A DNA stretch of 14,083 nt, from assembly GCA_964469505.1 (NCBI GenBank), contig CAYXZO010000059.1, positions 1 through 14,083 on the forward strand. Direction: 5' to 3'. Position numbers and translations under genes: made by a program. Origin of the DNA: CAYXZO01 sp964469505. Its GTDB lineage: Bacteria; Fidelibacterota; UBA8477; JABMPR01. This document shows positions 1 to 6,611 of the stretch, piece by piece. The notes below the pieces were generated by a model, which was given only the letters and a program-made list of their open reading frames with translations, did no database searches and was not told the origin of the DNA. Numbering within the stretch: the first letter of the stretch is position 1; each line of letters begins with the position of its first letter.

Positions 1-203
1 ACCCCCAGGTGATTGGTGTATTGGGCGTAAGCGTCGGCCGCGATGGCGCAAGCCTGTTCATGCAAACAAGCGGTGTAACTTAAATCTTCATTCAACCCCA
101 GGGCGTCCACCAGGTGCATGCAGCCTCCACCAGGGAGGAGAAAAACGTGTCGGACACCTTTCTGGGCCAGGAATTGGAAAACGTAATCGGCTACGCGCAT
201 CAT
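1..203 (-). CDS. Thiamine-diphosphate-dependent enzyme (acetolactate synthase-like), N-terminal fragment
   Basis: The gene runs off the left edge; 67 complete N-terminal residues are visible. The translation begins MMRVADYVFQFLAQKGVRHV and continues with a PGGG stretch near residues 24-27 and LHEQACAIAADAYA at about 47-60. This is the start of the PYR domain of the ThDP family (acetolactate synthase, pyruvate decarboxylase-like). E49 in the HEQ motif fits the conserved glutamate that activates the cofactor. The start ATG at 203 overlaps the TGA of the upstream methyltransferase as ATGA, so translation is probably coupled. In a cluster with rfbF, rfbG and rfbH, one candidate role is a YerE-like enzyme that adds a two-carbon unit from pyruvate to the 4-keto sugar (yersiniose-type branching). 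That role is inference; other ThDP carboligases or decarboxylases of surface-sugar clusters are equally possible from this fragment. The family call is strong, the substrate unknown. Confidence 0.85.
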   Translation of the reverse strand, partial: MMRVADYVFQFLAQKGVRHVFLLPGGGCMHLVDALGLNEDLSYTACLHEQACAIAADAYAQYTNHLG

Positions 204-1390
204 ATGTCCAGGTACTGATTAAGTAGGGTTTGGAAGGTCACAACGTGTCGAATCCCCATGGAATAAGCTTTTTTCTTTAATTCATTTGCTGAAGATCTAG
301 CGAGAATAACCATTACCTGGGGAGTATATTTCTTGATATAGAAGAAATTTCGTATCGTGACTCCGTGGGTTTGTTTAACAATACCGGCCAGGAAACCGTC
401 AACGAGTAGAAATACGTCTGACTTGCTCAGCCCACCATATTTAACCAAAGCGTCGAATATTCTTCCCGCCCCCCAATAACCTACTTTTTGTCTCGCGGCG
501 AGGGGTTTCAGCTTCTCGTCAACTACTTTTTTCAGGAGCTTTCGGTTATTGGACAAAGTTTGGGAATACCTGGATATGAGAGACACCTGTTGATTGACAT
601 TGCTGGATCGATAGTTAAAGTTTTTTGCGATATATGTTTGAGGCTTTTTTCTTAGCAGGAGACTAATATTGAACAAGTCGATTTTTCTGGAAACAATCTC
701 AAATCCTATATGATGGACATATTCTAATAGAACATCTGGGGCGAAATGAAACGTATGTTTATCGATGAAAAATTCTTCTACGGTGAATTTATCACCAATA
801 GATTCAATATTGGGAACTTCCAGAAATAGGTACGCCCCCTCCCGGGCGGCAGCCTGAATTTTTAATAGCATTTCGGATGCTGAACTGGCGTGTTCGAGCG
901 TATGTGAACAGTAGATGAAATCATATTTGCCATGATCAACATCCACGTTTTCGAACCGATCTTGTATTAGTTTAACCTGTTTCAAATCGGCATAGGGAGC
1001 CACTATTGAACCATCAGGTTCAATCGCCAGGATATTGGCAGAAGGTTTAATGTTCAAAATCCATTTGATAAAACTACCTCTGTTAGAACCGACATCTAAA
1101 ATATTTTGATTATTATCCCAGGGCACTTTGTCGGCGAATTGGGTTGTGAAAGCTGCGAGCCGTGCCGATTTTCCGTGGCGCACATTTCCCCAATCAGCGT
1201 CACAGCTGAGGGTTTTGCCCTGGGGGATGAATTCATCTGAGATCTTAACGCTTTGTACCAGACCGCAACCGGGACACACTCCGATTCCCCAGCCCCGAAG
1301 GGTGCCAACCGGTTTATAATGAACCTCGCTGAGGTCAGACTTACAAAAATCGCATTTAATCGGGGACTTTAATTTAGTAGTGTACGACAT
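200..1390 (-). CDS. Class I SAM-dependent methyltransferase, sugar C-methyltransferase type
   Basis: This 396-residue protein has the three-part layout of NDP-hexose C-methyltransferases. An N-terminal zinc-binding segment carries CxxC pairs at C13/C16 and C39/C42. A Rossmann SAM domain has motif I as LDVGSNRG at about 98-105 and CSHTLEHA at about 161-168. A C-terminal domain begins near 300 and contains GYWGAGR (304-310), as in the Methyltransf_14 family. Members methylate a carbon of a keto sugar nucleotide, so a CDP-4-keto-deoxy sugar made by the upstream genes is the natural candidate; that substrate is inferred. The start overlaps the sulfotransferase stop by 17 bases and has a purine-rich GAGAGAG upstream. 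The stop overlaps the next gene's ATG. Base composition is low (about 35% G+C by hand count at 601-660). It could instead act on an O or N atom of another glycan intermediate. Confidence 0.85.
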   Translation of the reverse strand: MSYTTKLKSPIKCDFCKSDLSEVHYKPVGTLRGWGIGVCPGCGLVQSVKISDEFIPQGKTLSCDADWGNVRHGKSARLAAFTTQFADKVPWDNNQNILDVGSNRGSFIKWILNIKPSANILAIEPDGSIVAPYADLKQVKLIQDRFENVDVDHGKYDFIYCSHTLEHASSASEMLLKIQAAAREGAYLFLEVPNIESIGDKFTVEEFFIDKHTFHFAPDVLLEYVHHIGFEIVSRKIDLFNISLLLRKKPQTYIAKNFNYRSSNVNQQVSLISRYSQTLSNNRKLLKKVVDEKLKPLAARQKVGYWGAGRIFDALVKYGGLSKSDVFLLVDGFLAGIVKQTHGVTIRNFFYIKKYTPQVMVILARSSANELKKKAYSMGIRHVVTFQTLLNQYLDI

Positions 1391-2210
1391 AGCTCTCTCT
1401 TTTATTGTACCCGAACTCCTTCATCATGGGGCTACAAATCTGATCAAATTTTGCCTGCTGGGTCCGGGTTAGTTGAAAATCTAAAGGATAAAACACATTC
1501 TGAGGTTTTTGTAGTAGATCGTAATAGATATCATCGTATGGTATGCCAATGAATGATAGGGTCTCCTTTAGCAAATCTGGAGACTTAATTACATCTTCGA
1601 AAAGGACGATTTTTTTCTGTTGCTCTGGCAGGGGACTTAAATGATCTACCAGAAATTTATTGCTCATGTACCAGTGGTAGCAGATACGTTCAAACTGATT
1701 AAAATTCTTGAAATCTTCGTAAAACTCTTGTCCAGGTTGCGGAATATTCCACCAGTACTTTTTCTCGGGGGGAGGTTCGGGATATTTACGCGGGTTGACA
1801 AGCCATCTTTGCATTATAGCCACACTCTCATCATCATAAATTTCCGGACCTAGCTTGTAATAGAATGAAGCCGTTACTTTGCGACCATCCCTCACCAGCG
1901 CCAGGAATTTCGCGTTTGGATAGACCTCTAAAATCGGCTCTATCAGCCAGGTCAGCTTATTGGAAGAATCAATCCAGATTCTGCCCGGGCTGTAAGTAAT
2001 GGCGGCGCCATGAAGTTTTTTAAAAGCAAGCGCGGCCTTTTTTTTATCTATCAGGCCCATGAAATATTTGGCAGCAACTGGTTGGATATGGGTGCAGACA
2101 TACTCATGGTGCGCTTCCACCCCATCCAGGCCCGCCAGTAGTTTATAAAAAGCCCGGGTTCCACAGCGACCGCTGCCGATTATGAACACCGGTTGGGTTT
2201 CATGAGACAT
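1374..2210 (-). CDS. PAPS-dependent sulfotransferase-family protein
   Basis: The product is 278 residues and probably cytoplasmic, with no signal peptide. The N-terminus FIIGSGRCGTRAF (about 9-21) matches the 5'-phosphosulfate-binding loop of sulfotransferases. ALVRDGRKVTAS (about 104-115) matches the 3'-phosphate-binding motif, with R107 and S115 in the expected spacing. The family moves sulfate from PAPS to a hydroxyl or amino group, here most likely on a carbohydrate or lipid-linked glycan given the neighbours; the acceptor is not readable from sequence. The gene overlaps the HAD gene upstream by 11 bases and the methyltransferase downstream by 17. An AAGGAGG sequence lies about 12 bases before the ATG, a rather long spacing. 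Hand count of 1801-1860 gives about 40% G+C, below the genes on either side of the sulfotransferase/methyltransferase pair, suggesting they came together from another source. Confidence 0.87.
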   Translation of the reverse strand: MSHETQPVFIIGSGRCGTRAFYKLLAGLDGVEAHHEYVCTHIQPVAAKYFMGLIDKKKAALAFKKLHGAAITYSPGRIWIDSSNKLTWLIEPILEVYPNAKFLALVRDGRKVTASFYYKLGPEIYDDESVAIMQRWLVNPRKYPEPPPEKKYWWNIPQPGQEFYEDFKNFNQFERICYHWYMSNKFLVDHLSPLPEQQKKIVLFEDVIKSPDLLKETLSFIGIPYDDIYYDLLQKPQNVFYPLDFQLTRTQQAKFDQICSPMMKEFGYNKRESYVVHY

Positions 2211-2802
2211 AGGCTGGATTTTCCTCCTTCACTTGAACGGCTGAAGCCAGTGCAGTGAGAATTTCCGCCACACTCCAGGGGCTTTTGTTCCAGGGTTGAG
2301 GGAACAGGAAACTACGTATGCCCAATTGGGCCACTTCCGCCACATTGGCCGTGTGGTCATCGATAAAGAAGTCTACTTCCTTGAAGTGAGTGGCAATAAA
2401 CGTAGCTTTGGTCAGCTGGCCCTGATCGTTTCCGCGAGGTGAAGGCACCACCGCGAAATGGCTGACCCATTCCCCGAAGTGGCGAAACACCCATTCGGCC
2501 GCCGGAGCGGCGGTGTCACGTGGGCGGGCGGTGAGCACTATGTGGTGAAATCGAGGGCCCCAGTTCTGAAACCATGACAGCACTTCCTCCTGCGGTTTCA
2601 TGGCAGCGGCCGCCGGTGATAGCCGAAACTCATCGATGGAGCGGTAGTATTCTTCCAGGCTCAAGCCTAACAATTTGCAGGGTGGATTGGTTGTCAAATC
2701 GGCATATTCCAATCCGTGATTGAAGCGTTGATGATTGGCTAAAAACCAGACCGCCTGGTGCTGATTCAAAACATCATCCAGATCCCACACGATGGTTTTC
2801 AT
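2200..2802 (-). CDS. HAD-superfamily hydrolase-like protein
   Basis: This is a 200-residue protein with the four HAD motifs in order. Motif I is WDLDDVLN with D7 and D9, motif II is the T of LTARP at T91, motif III is probably K132, and motif IV is FFIDDHTANV with D148 and D149. The family mainly performs phosphate-ester hydrolysis through an aspartyl-phosphate intermediate. The start ATG overlaps the stop of the NeuB-like gene as ATGA, so the two are likely co-translated. NeuB-type condensations can leave a phosphorylated acid sugar that needs a phosphatase, so a phosphatase role in the same branch is plausible, but this is inference; the protein is not a recognisable NANP or KdsC orthologue. 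Alternatives are a nucleotidase-like or regulatory HAD protein. G+C is high here (about 68% by hand count at 2461-2520), in contrast to the next two genes. Confidence 0.8.
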   Translation of the reverse strand: MKTIVWDLDDVLNQHQAVWFLANHQRFNHGLEYADLTTNPPCKLLGLSLEEYYRSIDEFRLSPAAAAMKPQEEVLSWFQNWGPRFHHIVLTARPRDTAAPAAEWVFRHFGEWVSHFAVVPSPRGNDQGQLTKATFIATHFKEVDFFIDDHTANVAEVAQLGIRSFLFPQPWNKSPWSVAEILTALASAVQVKEENPAYVS

Positions 2803-3887
2803 ACGCCGAGCCAGTAGGTGAGAAAGGTCTTCCGCTCCTTGTTGGCCATGATGGCTGGGTCGGTGTAATAGGAATCATTGATATAATGAGTGCTGCTCAG
2901 CTCTTCAATTACCGCTCCGGTAGCGCTGGAGAAAGCGTGCCGCACTCCCGGTTTCACCGTCACCACGTCGCCGGGTTTGCAGACGGTTCGCTCACCATCG
3001 AGAACCAACTCGATCTCGCCGTGGACCACCATAAATGTTTCTTCTTTCTGTTTGTGATATTGCTCGGGATGTTTCTGCCCCGGCAGCAACAAGAGGTATT
3101 TTTTGCAATACTCGCGATTAACCACGGTTACCATGGTGAGACCGTACTCGTCGAACTTTTCCAGTCCGTAATGGTGTGATATCTCCAGTTCGGCCTGGCC
3201 GGGAACCCGGATATTGGCCTCCCGAATCAAGTCATTTATCTGCTTGACGATGGAATAAACTTTCTCCCGGATATCACTGGCTGCTACGTCATCCCATTTC
3301 AAGGGCGCCAGGGCGGGTAGATCTCGTTTAGCCTTCAAGCGTAGATATTTGGACATGTCGTTAGCCAGCAGCTGACCCGTCTCATTGGGCCAGGCACAGA
3401 ACCAGTCTTCGGGTTTTAATAAAGTTCCGGCTTTTACCGCTTTTTTAAGATACACCCCCCGGCGGAAACGCCGCAAGTCGCTTAACTCTTTGTCCGAGGG
3501 CTGGTGTCGTCCTTCTGTTACTCCCGCCATGGCAAAGGCACGCCTGGCCGCCGCCAACCAGGCGGCCAATTCTTCGGGAGTAGCTGAGTAAGCGTTGCGA
3601 GGATATTTATCAGTTACCACCGCCACATGTTTCTCAAAAATCCGGGCCCCCTTGGCCACCGCCAGCATGACGGCTTCAGTATTGGACGGCTCCTCATGGG
3701 TGGAAAAACCGATGGGAACTTCAGGATAGCGCCGCCGCATGAGCTCGATTTGGTTCAACTGGAGATGATCCGGCGGTGTGGGGTATTCTCCCACACAATG
3801 CATCAAGGCAAAAGTTTTGTTGCGATGCTGGAAGAAGCTGACCACTCGATCCAGGTCCTCAAAGCTGGAGCCGGCGGTGGAGATTAT
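2799..3887 (-). CDS. NeuB-family (nonulosonic acid synthase-like) protein with SAF and cupin domains, 5' end missing in gap
   Basis: 362 C-terminal residues are visible; the N-terminus is lost in the N run. Residues are numbered from the gap edge. The barrel remnant (1 to about 130) contains IISTAGSSF, LMHCVGEYP with H30, GFSTHEEP with H64, and IFEKH, matching the NeuB/SpsE phosphoenolpyruvate-condensing family, in which two such histidines bind the metal. A SAF domain follows (about 139-200, RRGVYLKKAVKAGTLLKPED). The third domain (about 240-345) is a cupin with HPEQYH, a following E-E pair, and GDVVTVKPGVRH. Family members make sialic-acid-like nine-carbon sugars; the product here is unknown. 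The usual SDH motif reads STH. The C-terminal cupin is an addition to the roughly 340-residue standard enzyme and might be an isomerase/epimerase-like or sugar-binding module. The downstream HAD gene overlaps by ATGA. Confidence 0.85.
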   Translation of the reverse strand: MISTAGSSFEDLDRVVSFFQHRNKTFALMHCVGEYPTPPDHLQLNQIELMRRRYPEVPIGFSTHEEPSNTEAVMLAVAKGARIFEKHVAVVTDKYPRNAYSATPEELAAWLAAARRAFAMAGVTEGRHQPSDKELSDLRRFRRGVYLKKAVKAGTLLKPEDWFCAWPNETGQLLANDMSKYLRLKAKRDLPALAPLKWDDVAASDIREKVYSIVKQINDLIREANIRVPGQAELEISHHYGLEKFDEYGLTMVTVVNREYCKKYLLLLPGQKHPEQYHKQKEETFMVVHGEIELVLDGERTVCKPGDVVTVKPGVRHAFSSATGAVIEELSSTHYINDSYYTDPAIMANKERKTFLTYWLGV

Positions 3888-3987
3888 NNNNNNNNNNNNN
3901 NNNNNNNNNNNNNNNNNNNNNNNNNNNNNNNNNNNNNNNNNNNNNNNNNNNNNNNNNNNNNNNNNNNNNNNNNNNNNNNNNNNNNNN
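3888..3987. other. Assembly gap of 100 N
   Basis: Exactly 100 N separate two contigs, the usual placeholder for a gap of unknown size. On the left edge sits the interior of a NeuB-like gene and on the right edge the interior of rfbH. Judged by the usual lengths of the two families (RfbH about 437 residues, NeuB about 340), roughly 150 residues of RfbH and 120-130 of the NeuB-like protein are absent. The true missing sequence is therefore likely at least about 0.8 kb and could hold extra whole genes. Confidence 0.97.
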
Positions 3988-4796
3988 AAATTCCAGTTGA
4001 AACGCTTACCGCAAGTGTTGGAATGCCCTGGATCACACCAGCAATCCCGTCCCCAATCCCTGAAAGAGGCCACCAGCTTTTTCAGAAGGGGATCGTCGGT
4101 GACTACGGCTCCCCCTTCGCCCATGGTGATATGATGGGCGGGGTAGAAACTGAAAGTTGCCAGCTCACCGAAGGTGCCCACTAATTGCCCCTTGTAAGTG
4201 GAGCCCAAGGCGTCACAACAGTCTTCAATCAACCACAGATTATGGTCCCGGCAGAACTGCTGCACTTCCCGAGCGCGGAAGGGATTGCCCAGCGTGTGGG
4301 CAAAAAACACCGCCTTGGTACGGGGAGACAACGCTTGCTCCAAAGCTTTGAGGTCAGCGTTGTAGTCGGGAACGGTGACATCAATAAAGACCGGCACTAG
4401 ATTGTTCTGGATAATAGGATTGACGGTACTGGGGAAAGCGGCGGCCAGGGTTATGACCTCATCACCGGGCATAAGCCGTCTGTTGCCTAGACGCGGTGAA
4501 GTGAGGGCGCTAATGGCCAGCAAATTGGCGGAGGAGCCTGAATTGGTAAGCAAGGCCGCCCGGCGCCCCAGGAAGGAGGCCAATTTCTGCTCGAACTCAG
4601 CGGCAAAACGCCCAGTAGTGAGCCAGAAATCCAGTCCGGCCTCCACCAGCAGTTTCAATTCCGCCGCGTCGAACACCCGACCGGCTACCGGGATGGGGGT
4701 AACCCCAGGTTTGAATTCAGCCGGAGCAAAAGCCAGCTGATGGTATTGCTCCACCTGGCGCAGGATTGAGGCGCGGATCTGGTCAGCTTGCGGCAT
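3988..4796 (-). CDS. rfbH: CDP-4-keto-6-deoxy-D-glucose 3-dehydrase (E1), 3' end missing in gap
   Basis: This PMP- and [2Fe-2S]-dependent enzyme of the aspartate-aminotransferase fold removes the C3 hydroxyl of CDP-4-keto-6-deoxyglucose, working with a reductase. Counting from an upstream in-frame ATG at 4850, SFYPAHHITMGEGG places His239 where transaminases have the PLP lysine, the hallmark of this dehydrase. Cysteines C212, C270, C272 and C280 follow the C-x57-C-x-C-x7-C spacing known for the iron-sulfur site. GSSANLLA and EDCCDALGS are further family signatures. I place the start at the ATG at 4796 (MPQADQIRASILRQVEQY) because it aligns with the usual N-terminus and cuts the overlap with rfbG from 68 to 14 bases. 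Neither start has a clear ribosome-binding site. About 150 C-terminal residues are lost in the N run. No rfbI-type reductase gene is visible in the window. Confidence 0.93.
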
Positions 4797-5844
4797 GGAG
4801 GTACCGCTCAATTTGATGTAAAGTGAATCGGGCCATGTCCTGTCCTTCATAAGCGGCCCGGTACCAGGCCACAGTTTCCTGCACCGCCTGCCCGACGGAC
4901 CACCGGGGATGCCACTGCAGCTGTCGGCGGGCCTTGGTACTGTCCAACATCAGCAAACCGGCTTCATGGGGGCCTTCCTGTCCATCCCGCTGCCAACCGC
5001 CAGCTCCCCAGACGGTGATAATCCGTTCCACCAGCTCTTTCACTGTGATAAAAGCTTCCGGATCAGGCCCGAAATTCCAGGCTTCGGCGTAGGTGGACTC
5101 ATTTTCCAACAATCTTTTCCCCAATTCGAGATAACCTGCCAGGGGCTCAAGCACGTGTTGCCAGGGTCTTACCGCGGTTGGATGGCGGATGTGGATGGTT
5201 TTCCCCCGCATCAAAGCCCGGATACAATCCGGGAGGAGGCGATCCTCCTGCCAATCCCCTCCACCGATTACGTTGCCGGCTCGAGCGGTGGCCACCAGCG
5301 GGCCGGTCGAGAAAAAAGAACTGCGGTAGGCGGCGGTGACCACCTCAGCCGCCGCTTTGCTGGCGCTGTAAGGGTCGCGTCCACCCAGCCGGTCATTCTC
5401 CCGGTAAGGGTATTCCCATTCCTCATTGGCGTAGCACTTATCGCTGGTGATAACTACTACCGCCCGCACCGATGGGGTTTGCCTGACAGCTTCCAGCACA
5501 TTGACGGTTCCCATTACGTTGGTGGCGAAAGTTGCTGCTGGCTGCCGGTATGAACGACGCACTATCGGCTGAGCTGCCAAATGGAATATGATTTCAGGTG
5601 CACTTTCCTGGATTGTTTTAACTAAAGTTTCCCTCTCCTGGATGTCCCCAATTATGCTTTCAACTCGCTGTTCCAGGCCACTCAAATAGAAAAAATCTTC
5701 CCGGGTTCGGGCTGGCAACGCCAGACCAGTAACTTCGGCTCCTGCCGATTGGAGCCAAAAAGCCAACCACCCACCCTTGAAACCGGTATGGCCAGTGATA
5801 AAAACTTTGCGTCGGTGGTAATAAGCGGCGGGATTTAAGTCCAT
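4783..5844 (-). CDS. rfbG: CDP-glucose 4,6-dehydratase
   Basis: This extended short-chain dehydrogenase/reductase converts CDP-D-glucose to CDP-4-keto-6-deoxy-D-glucose with bound NAD. Numbering from the chosen start (353 residues), the NAD-binding loop GHTGFKG lies at 18-24, TSDKCY at about 133-138, and the catalytic Y159-x3-K163 in DPYSASKAAAE. RAGNVIGGGDW and RPWQHVLEPL are strongly characteristic of RfbG. An in-frame ATG at 5874 would add ten residues but overlaps rfbF by 40 bases and lacks a ribosome-binding site. The ATG at 5844 is preceded by GGAAAG, overlaps rfbF by 10 bases, and gives the usual short lead of about 13 residues before the RKVFITG strand. The gene lies between rfbF and rfbH in pathway order. 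Identity is very secure; only the start is uncertain. Confidence 0.95.
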   Translation of the reverse strand: MDLNPAAYYHRRKVFITGHTGFKGGWLAFWLQSAGAEVTGLALPARTREDFFYLSGLEQRVESIIGDIQERETLVKTIQESAPEIIFHLAAQPIVRRSYRQPAATFATNVMGTVNVLEAVRQTPSVRAVVVITSDKCYANEEWEYPYRENDRLGGRDPYSASKAAAEVVTAAYRSSFFSTGPLVATARAGNVIGGGDWQEDRLLPDCIRALMRGKTIHIRHPTAVRPWQHVLEPLAGYLELGKRLLENESTYAEAWNFGPDPEAFITVKELVERIITVWGAGGWQRDGQEGPHEAGLLMLDSTKARRQLQWHPRWSVGQAVQETVAWYRAAYEGQDMARFTLHQIERYLHAAS

Positions 5845-6611
5845 ACTTTCCAGAAGGCTTTTTTCTGATTCCATAAATCATTCAACATCCGCACATCCCG
5901 CTCATGGTCCATACAAGCCCAGTGTCCGGTGTGTTTATAGACCATCAGCTCGCCGCGTTTAGAGAGAACTTCAAAGGCCCCCGTTTCCAGATCACAATCC
6001 TCGTCGGTGCTGAGATAATCCAGCAAACCCCGGCTGAAAACCATAAAGCCACCGTTGATAAAACCCCGGCCGTTGTTGGGTTTCTCTGAGAAATGAGCCA
6101 CGCGGTTGCCATCCAAGGTTAATTCTCCATAACGGGACATCGGCCGTGCGCCGGTGATGGTTACCAGCTTGCCATGGGATTTGTGAAATTTGACCACCTC
6201 GGGAATGTTCACGTCGGAAACACCATCGCCGTAAGTCAATAAGTTGATCTCATCATCTAAATAAGGTTCTATCTGTTTCAGGCGACTCCCCTTCTGGTTA
6301 TTCAGGCCGGTATCCACCAGGGTGACTTTCCAATCCATTTCATGGTGGTGGTTGTGGTAAGTGATTTGACCGGTGCTCATATCCAGAGTGAAGTCGGAGT
6401 TCAGGGCTTCGAAGTTGTAGAAATACTGCTTTATTATGTGTCCTTTGACCCCCAGCATGATGATGAAGTCATTGTAACCGTAGGAAGAGTAGATTTTCAT
6501 GATATGCCAGAGGATGGGCTTGTTCCCAATGAGCACCATGGGCTTGGGAATGGTCTCTGCCATCTGACCCAGCCGGGTCCCCCAACCACCGGCGAAAATG
6601 CAAACCTTCAT
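5835..6611 (-). CDS. rfbF: Glucose-1-phosphate cytidylyltransferase
   Basis: This 258-residue nucleotidyltransferase joins CTP and alpha-D-glucose 1-phosphate to make CDP-glucose, the first committed step toward CDP-linked 3,6-dideoxyhexoses. The N-terminus CIFAGGWGTRL (4-14) is the nucleotide-binding loop and PKPM (22-25) follows. YGDGVSD (127-133) carries the metal-binding aspartates, and EKP (176-178) and TGHWACMDHERD (228-239) are conserved in the RfbF subfamily rather than in dTDP- or UDP-glucose enzymes. Length is normal for the family. It is the first gene of the sugar operon, with 330 non-coding bases upstream, and AAGGGGAT just before the ATG serves as a ribosome-binding site. Its stop overlaps the rfbG start. 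Part of its 5' half is somewhat AT-rich (about 40% G+C at 6421-6480). Confidence 0.96.
   Translation of the reverse strand: MKVCIFAGGWGTRLGQMAETIPKPMVLIGNKPILWHIMKIYSSYGYNDFIIMLGVKGHIIKQYFYNFEALNSDFTLDMSTGQITYHNHHHEMDWKVTLVDTGLNNQKGSRLKQIEPYLDDEINLLTYGDGVSDVNIPEVVKFHKSHGKLVTITGARPMSRYGELTLDGNRVAHFSEKPNNGRGFINGGFMVFSRGLLDYLSTDEDCDLETGAFEVLSKRGELMVYKHTGHWACMDHERDVRMLNDLWNQKKAFWKVWT

Noticed and set aside
3627..4184. Plus-strand open frames running through the N run
   Set aside because: They exist only because N codons do not stop translation, and they lie opposite rfbH and the NeuB-like gene.
4909..5553. A 214-codon open frame on the plus strand
   Set aside because: It is antisense to rfbG, which is certain from its motifs. 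No domain or plausible start context is seen.
5845..5874. Upstream ATG of rfbG giving ten more residues
   Set aside because: There is no ribosome-binding site, the overlap with rfbF is larger (40 bases), and the extra residues are not expected from the family's usual N-terminus. It cannot be fully excluded.
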